A stretch of 64,000 bases of DNA, taken from positions 15,746,497 to 15,810,496 of the forward strand of contig NC_081182.1 in assembly GCF_029867415.1 (NCBI RefSeq), given 5' to 3'. The DNA comes from Vicia villosa. Lineage: Eukaryota; Streptophyta; Magnoliopsida; Fabales; Fabaceae. This document shows positions 59,441-64,000 of the stretch, in pieces. The notes under the pieces are model-generated. The model was not told the origin of the DNA, did no database searches, and saw only the letters and a program-made list of their open reading frames with translations. A program made the position numbers and the translations under genes. Numbering within the stretch: the stretch's first letter is position 1; the number at the start of each line of letters is the position of its first letter.

Positions 59441-61569
59441 ATGCCCCTATTTAAGTTTCTTTTATCTGGAGGGAGAGAGATTGATATCTCGATCTCTCCT
59501 GCGTAAAAGAGACTTAAATATCAAAGAATGCCCGAATTTTGGGCGCTCCTGAGATGTTGTAACTGACATAGTCTTTGCATGACTTGATCCCGTTGTCGCG
59601 CTTGGCGGGGGATGATGAGACAAACTCCTGCAGAAATACTTGATGTGGATTCTGGTGAATGGATGGCAATGTAGGATGCGCAATCCATCCTCTTTAACTA
59701 AGTGTTGATACTTAGAAAAAGGTAAACAACCTCCCTCTTGTTTCGGATGTCCATATCTCGAAACTGGTCTCAGTTGTGTTTGGACAATATCTCAGATAAA
59801 GAGAAAATTTCCAACGGTCTGTTTCCTCGTCAAACTTCTTACCAGCACTTGGAGGTAAGATACCATTTGACGGTAAATAAAGAAACTTCAAAGATTTGTT
59901 TCCTCATCAAACATCTCATCAGCACTTGGAGATGAGATACCATTTGATGGTAATAAAGAAACTTTAAGGGGTTGTTTCCTCATCAAACTTCTCATCAGCA
60001 CTTGGAGATGAGATACCATTTGACGGTAAATAAAGAAACTTCAAAGATTTGTTTCCTCATCAAACTTCTCATCAGCACTTGGAGATGAGATACCATTTGA
60101 TGGTAATAAAGAAACTTTAAGGGGTTGTTTCCTCATCAAGCTTCTCATCAGCACTTGGAGATGAGATACCATTTGACGGTAAATAAAGAAACTTCAAAGA
60201 TTTGTTTCCTCATCAAACTTCTCATCAGCACTTGGAGATGAGATACCATTTGATGGTAATAAAGAAACTTTAAGGGGTTGTTTCCTCATCAAACTTCTCA
60301 TCAGCACTTGGAGATGAGATACCATTTGACGGTAAATAAAGAAACTTCAAAGATTTGTTTCCTCATCAAACTTCTCATCAGCACTTGGAGATGAGATACC
60401 ATTTGATGGTAATAAAGAAACTTTAAGGGGTTGTTTCCTCATCAAGCTTCTCATCAGCACTTGGAGATGAGATACCATTTGACGGTAAATAAAGAAACTT
60501 CAAAGATTTGTTTCCTCATCAAACTTCTCATCAGCACTTGGAGATGAGATACCATTTGACGGTAAATAAAGAAACTTCAACATCTTCCCTTCTGACCTGG
60601 CATCTTTGAAAGATTGTCATATGGGCCCATGCTCTTTTGAGGGGCTAATGACTTTGTTTGAAGGCGGACGAACTGTTTTCGGGGTGAAAACTGCCATTCG
60701 TCGATTGGTGCCTGGGGAATCAACAAACTGTTTTCCTAAGGGGAAAACTACCATTTATTGACTCTGTGGGGAACTAAACATCCCTGAAACAGACAAACTG
60801 TTTGAAGAAACTACCATTTGTCGATCTCTTGAGTATTTAACAGACAAACTGTCTTTCCTTGGGGAAAGACTACCATTTGTTGACTCCGCTGGGGATCATG
60901 AACTATCTTCTGGATGAAGACTACCATTCACTGATTCTGCTGGGGAATCATTTGTCGATCTGCTGGGAGATTCTGAATTATTTTCTTTGACGAAAAAGTG
61001 GCATCTCTTGACCTTGCTGGGGAAATACCAAACCTCTGGGGAATTCCAAAATGCAAAGCAGATTATCTTATCTGAAGAAGACTGTCGAATGTCGCTCTGC
61101 AGGAGAATCTCGGCTGAGGAATTCCAAAAGTGAACAAACTATCTCTTTGAGGGAGACTACCATCTATCGACTTGCTTGGGGAAATCTCTCTACATGGATT
61201 GTTGTCTTGAAGGAAAAAGTTTCTCCAGGACTTGCAGGGGAAACTTGAGTTCATGCCCTCATGACTCGAGCATTCTCATGATTAAAAGCCTAATTTGACT
61301 ATGCAGTTGTGATGTAATGTATGCATGAATATTATGACAATTATAAAATGTAAAGTGAATGTGAATAGAATTGTCGCGGATGTAAAATCCTAATGATACG
61401 ACTTGAATTCTTGTTGATCAGAAGATGTCCTCCTCTTGTAGTTCGAACTCTGTTGGGAATATCTGATTACCAGTTGTCCGCTGTCCGAAGTGAGTAGTAT
61501 GATTTGAAGTAAAGATCCGTCATCGGGAGATGCTCGCAAAGCGACCTCATGGGGAAATAATGGTTCCCG
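59441..61569 (-). mobile_element. Ogre-like 3' untranslated region upstream of the 3' LTR, cut by the assembly gap
   Basis: On the minus strand this precedes the LTR. It lacks coding domains. It holds the tandem array 59820-60580 and a degenerate series of gacaaactgtttt / actaccatttgtcgat words (60660-61230). Tandem subrepeats in the 3' UTR are known for pea Ogre elements. Pol is presumably beyond the gap. Confidence 0.55.
59820..60580. repeat. Tandem array, about 70-bp units alternating as 141-bp dimers
   Basis: About 11 units of gtttcctcatcaaacttctc + atcagcacttggagatgaga + taccatttga. Two variants alternate: gacggtaaataaagaaacttcaaagattt and gatggtaataaagaaactttaaggggtt. Neighbouring dimers are almost identical, showing recent homogenisation. 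Confidence 0.92.
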
Positions 61570-61669
61570 NNNNNNNNNNNNNNNNNNNNNNNNNNNNNNN
61601 NNNNNNNNNNNNNNNNNNNNNNNNNNNNNNNNNNNNNNNNNNNNNNNNNNNNNNNNNNNNNNNNNNNNN
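61570..61669. other. Assembly gap (100 N)
   Basis: A run of exactly 100 N, so true length is unknown. Sequence either side is unrelated (Ogre-like repeat to the left, AT-rich DNA to the right). Confidence 0.99.
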
Positions 61670-62828
61670 TTTAATAATAACTATTTCTACATCTCTTATT
61701 TATTACTTGCAAGAAAAAAATTAAAAATATAAAATTGGAAGAAGTATTAAATAAATTACCAAATTAGAAAAAAATTAAAATAAAATATTTAAATCTTAAT
61801 TATTTTAATTTAGTTTCAATTGATAATTGAGATGTAGAAATATATAATCATAAAAACAAATATATAAAAGAAAATAAGAATAAGAAATAAAAGTAGTGGG
61901 GTAAGGTGTTGAATTTTATTAAACAAAGTCATTGTAGTGAGTAAAATTTGAAAGTGTGTTGAATGATGAGGTGGAAGAGAGAGAAGATGATGTGGAACAT
62001 ATAAAGTGAAAAAGTAGGGTGTTGAATAACTAAACCAATATACATAGTGTAAGATGATAGCTGTACAACATTGTTAATAGAGGGAGTAGTTGATAGTTGT
62101 GCAACATTGTTAATAGTTGTACAACGAAATCAAATTGATAATAAGTTTCATTAAGTAAATCAAGATGATAGTTGTGTACTAGTTGATAGTTCTGCAACAA
62201 AATTAAATTAAAGAGTGTGAGTTTAAAAAAAAAAACTAATAAAAAAAAATAAAAGTAAGTTTAATGACATTTACACCCTAATTGCAACATACCTCTTGTC
62301 TATTAACAATATATAAAAGTTAAGTACTTGGAAATTCCACGTATACCTTAATTGAGTTTAAGCTAAACTAATCTAATAATTAAGGGCAAATTAGTCTAAT
62401 TGTTAAATACTCAAATGTGGTTGATTGAAATCTTAATTTTGTTGACATGACGGCACTATAAAATTTGCACGATTTATTTACCCCACTCTTCAATTTCATT
62501 TTTTTTTAACTATTCCACATTGATCATAATTATTCCACATTACACAATCTCATTGATTTGGTATTAATGACTGCTGATGTGTCAATCCCTCATTATTTTC
62601 TTACTAATTTTTTATTTATTTTAATACATAGGACGCTGGAAAGACATAATATTGGATTTCAAATTTCAAATTTCACCTTGAGAAATGAAAAGCCATTTCA
62701 GCTTGAGAAATGAAAAGCCATTTCATGTGAGACATTATATCTCTCTTGGCTCAATGCATACTCTCATATCTTAAATCTCCCTATTTTCATTTCAGAATTT
62801 TTAGAGATATCAATGATTCGAGGGATTT
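61670..62828. other. AT-rich intergenic region upstream of the next gene
   Basis: No ORF. A gttgtacaacattgttaatag-like word repeats near 62060-62120. The stretch 62690-62730 duplicates agcttgagaaatgaaaagcc. The last 150 bp precede an ATG at 62829 and may hold its promoter. Confidence 0.4.
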
Positions 62829-63170
62829 ATGGAAGATAACCCTCTTTTCATTTCTTCTCTAAACCCTAATCTCAATTTACCCAAAGGCATCCAAATCGTA
62901 GAAGAAACCCCCGTCGCCGCCGAAGCACTGAAACCAATCTTTGTCGCTGAATCATCCAACCCAATCCCAACAACTCCTCCACCGTAAGTTTCTGTCAATA
63001 CTTCTCCACACATTTGTCTCTTGCTCTCTTATCCATTTTCATTTTCGAATTTGAGCAGATTATTGACTGCTGATAAAAAATTTGAGATAGTTAGAAGCAT
63101 CTTAGAAAAGTCCATTCAAAATGAAGAACTCCTTAACCTCCTCGCCAAAAAACCTGAACCTATTCAAAAA
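62829..63170 (+). CDS. 5' exons of a tyrosyl-tRNA-synthetase-like gene, probably truncated
   Basis: Exon 1 is 62829-62983, starting MEDNPLFISSLNPNL, donor CACC|GTAAGT, phase 2. The intron 62984-63058 ends GAGCAG. Exon 2 continues in frame as LLTADKKFEIVRSILEKSIQ then NEELLNLLAKKPEPI. This resembles the segment (EKFEIVRSxGEECIQEDELLNLLxxKPxPI) just before the nucleotide-binding region of plant cytosolic TyrRS. After KPEPI (about 63170) the expected CYDGFEPSGRMH does not follow in any frame, so the gene either has a different structure or is broken here. The enzyme would charge tRNA-Tyr; this copy as seen lacks the catalytic core. Identification is from memory of the family. Confidence 0.4.
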
Positions 63171-64000
63171 GCCAGGATCTTGGTCCCGAAGACAAAATCA
63201 AACTTCATATCAATTTGGTCCTTTTACTCCGGCTTTTGTATCCAAATTCGTAACTTCATTTACCAATTTATATTTTCCTCTCATTGCTTGTCTGTGTGTT
63301 TGTATGTATTCTAACCGATTTTTTTTGTTTTTATTAGATTGAACAAATCGATCTAAACCTTCTTTTATGTTTTAAAAAAAAAGGAATATATGGAATGCAT
63401 TTACATGGATCTCTGATGTTATCTAATTTTCATAATCTTCTTTGAATTTTGTCAGCAAGATACACAGTCTTATCCTTTTGATTTGGTGTTCCGTTTTTAA
63501 TTGCACTGTTGGAAGCAATCATACATTCCTGTGGGGTTTATGGATAATACAATTACCCTGTTTGCTTGTGGGCTGGAAGGAATTGGTGTCGACCTTGGCA
63601 ATTGGTAATCCTATATCTCTGTGATTAGAAGAAGTACGCGGTTATTGTCTCATGTGAAATTGACTCAGACCCATCTTTTCTCTTTTGGCAGATTATATGT
63701 ATGAAACTTGCAAGGTTACAATTTATGTTAACATTCAAAACTTGTGTGATCTATCAGTGCATCAAATATTTTAGTTGTAGGTCTATTGATGGTTTTGTAT
63801 CTCCGCCAATTTAAGTTAAAGTAGAGAATATCCACATCTATTCAAAGATTTTTTTTCCACTTTTTAGAGTGGTACTGAGTATTATTGGAGAAGAAGCTGG
63901 AATTCAAACCAATAATGGAAACAAGGTAATTTTAGCTATCCTTTAGGTTAGGGCCTTTTTGTATTATGTTTGTTGTCTTATGTTTATAATTATCTCTGTT
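63171..64000 (+). other. Region downstream of the TyrRS-like exons, no exon assigned
   Basis: T-rich, intron-like DNA. Possible exon-like stretches end at ggcaattg|gtaatc (63606) and aacaag|gtaatt (63925), but their translations match no family I know. Confidence 0.3.

Overview
This is plant nuclear DNA, most likely from a large-genome cool-season legume (Fabeae, pea or vetch type). The reasons are GT-AG introns, no operons or ribosome-binding sites, and a retrotransposon-dominated composition: a SIRE/Maximus-type Ty1-copia element, an Ogre-like Ty3-gypsy LTR with its tandem 3'-UTR array, LINE remnants, CACTA and hAT elements and a Helitron-type terminus. The legume call is inference from repeat families; no chromosomal marker gene is visible. 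Positions 61570-61669 are N (assembly gap).

The host content is mainly a small tandem family of secreted cysteine-rich (defensin-like) peptide genes on the minus strand. I built the spliced models by hand. Gene A (6795-7671) has three exons. Gene B (16895-17134) is intronless and keeps a 6-nt relic of the intron. Gene C (39089-39432) has two exons. Block D (about 22240-22560) keeps only the promoter flank of a fourth copy. All three proteins have a near-identical signal peptide and the pattern C-x(4-5)-C-x4-C-x3-C-x9-C-x5-C-C-C. The flanks of the copies are homologous, so the window is an old segmental tandem duplication later inflated by transposons.

Layout: 1-388 LINE fragment; 520-1312 truncated hAT element; 1313-5330 CACTA-related remnants containing a large foldback (1748-4408); 6100-8040 block A; 8330-11950 decayed copia remnant interrupted by a Pack-CACTA (8803-11598) carrying MYG1-like gene pieces; 11998-12863 complete hAT element; 12872-16360 mostly featureless; 16370-17760 block B; 17780-18985 LINE fragment; 19560-22240 AT-rich repeats, a MULE-type MITE and a long (TA)n; 22240-22560 block D; 23164-25450 old LTR pieces; 25451-35436 complete but broken Sirevirus with GTTAA target-site duplication; 35442-36174 rest of the LTR it landed in; 37036-37760 LINE fragment; 37990-39537 block C; 39538-50141 Helitron-type end plus a 236-bp tandem array, itself split by a 5.9-kb non-autonomous LTR element (43109-48969) with apparently identical LTRs; 50465-50740 displaced upstream flank of block C; 50860-53300 mobile-element remnants; 53300-61569 Ogre-like LTR and 3' UTR; 62829-63170 start of a tyrosyl-tRNA-synthetase-like gene, probably truncated.

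The parts most worth following up are the defensin-like family, in which exon number changes between neighbouring paralogues, and the Helitron-like 5' segment that has grown into a higher-order satellite directly upstream of gene C, cutting it from the RY-type promoter block kept by its relatives.
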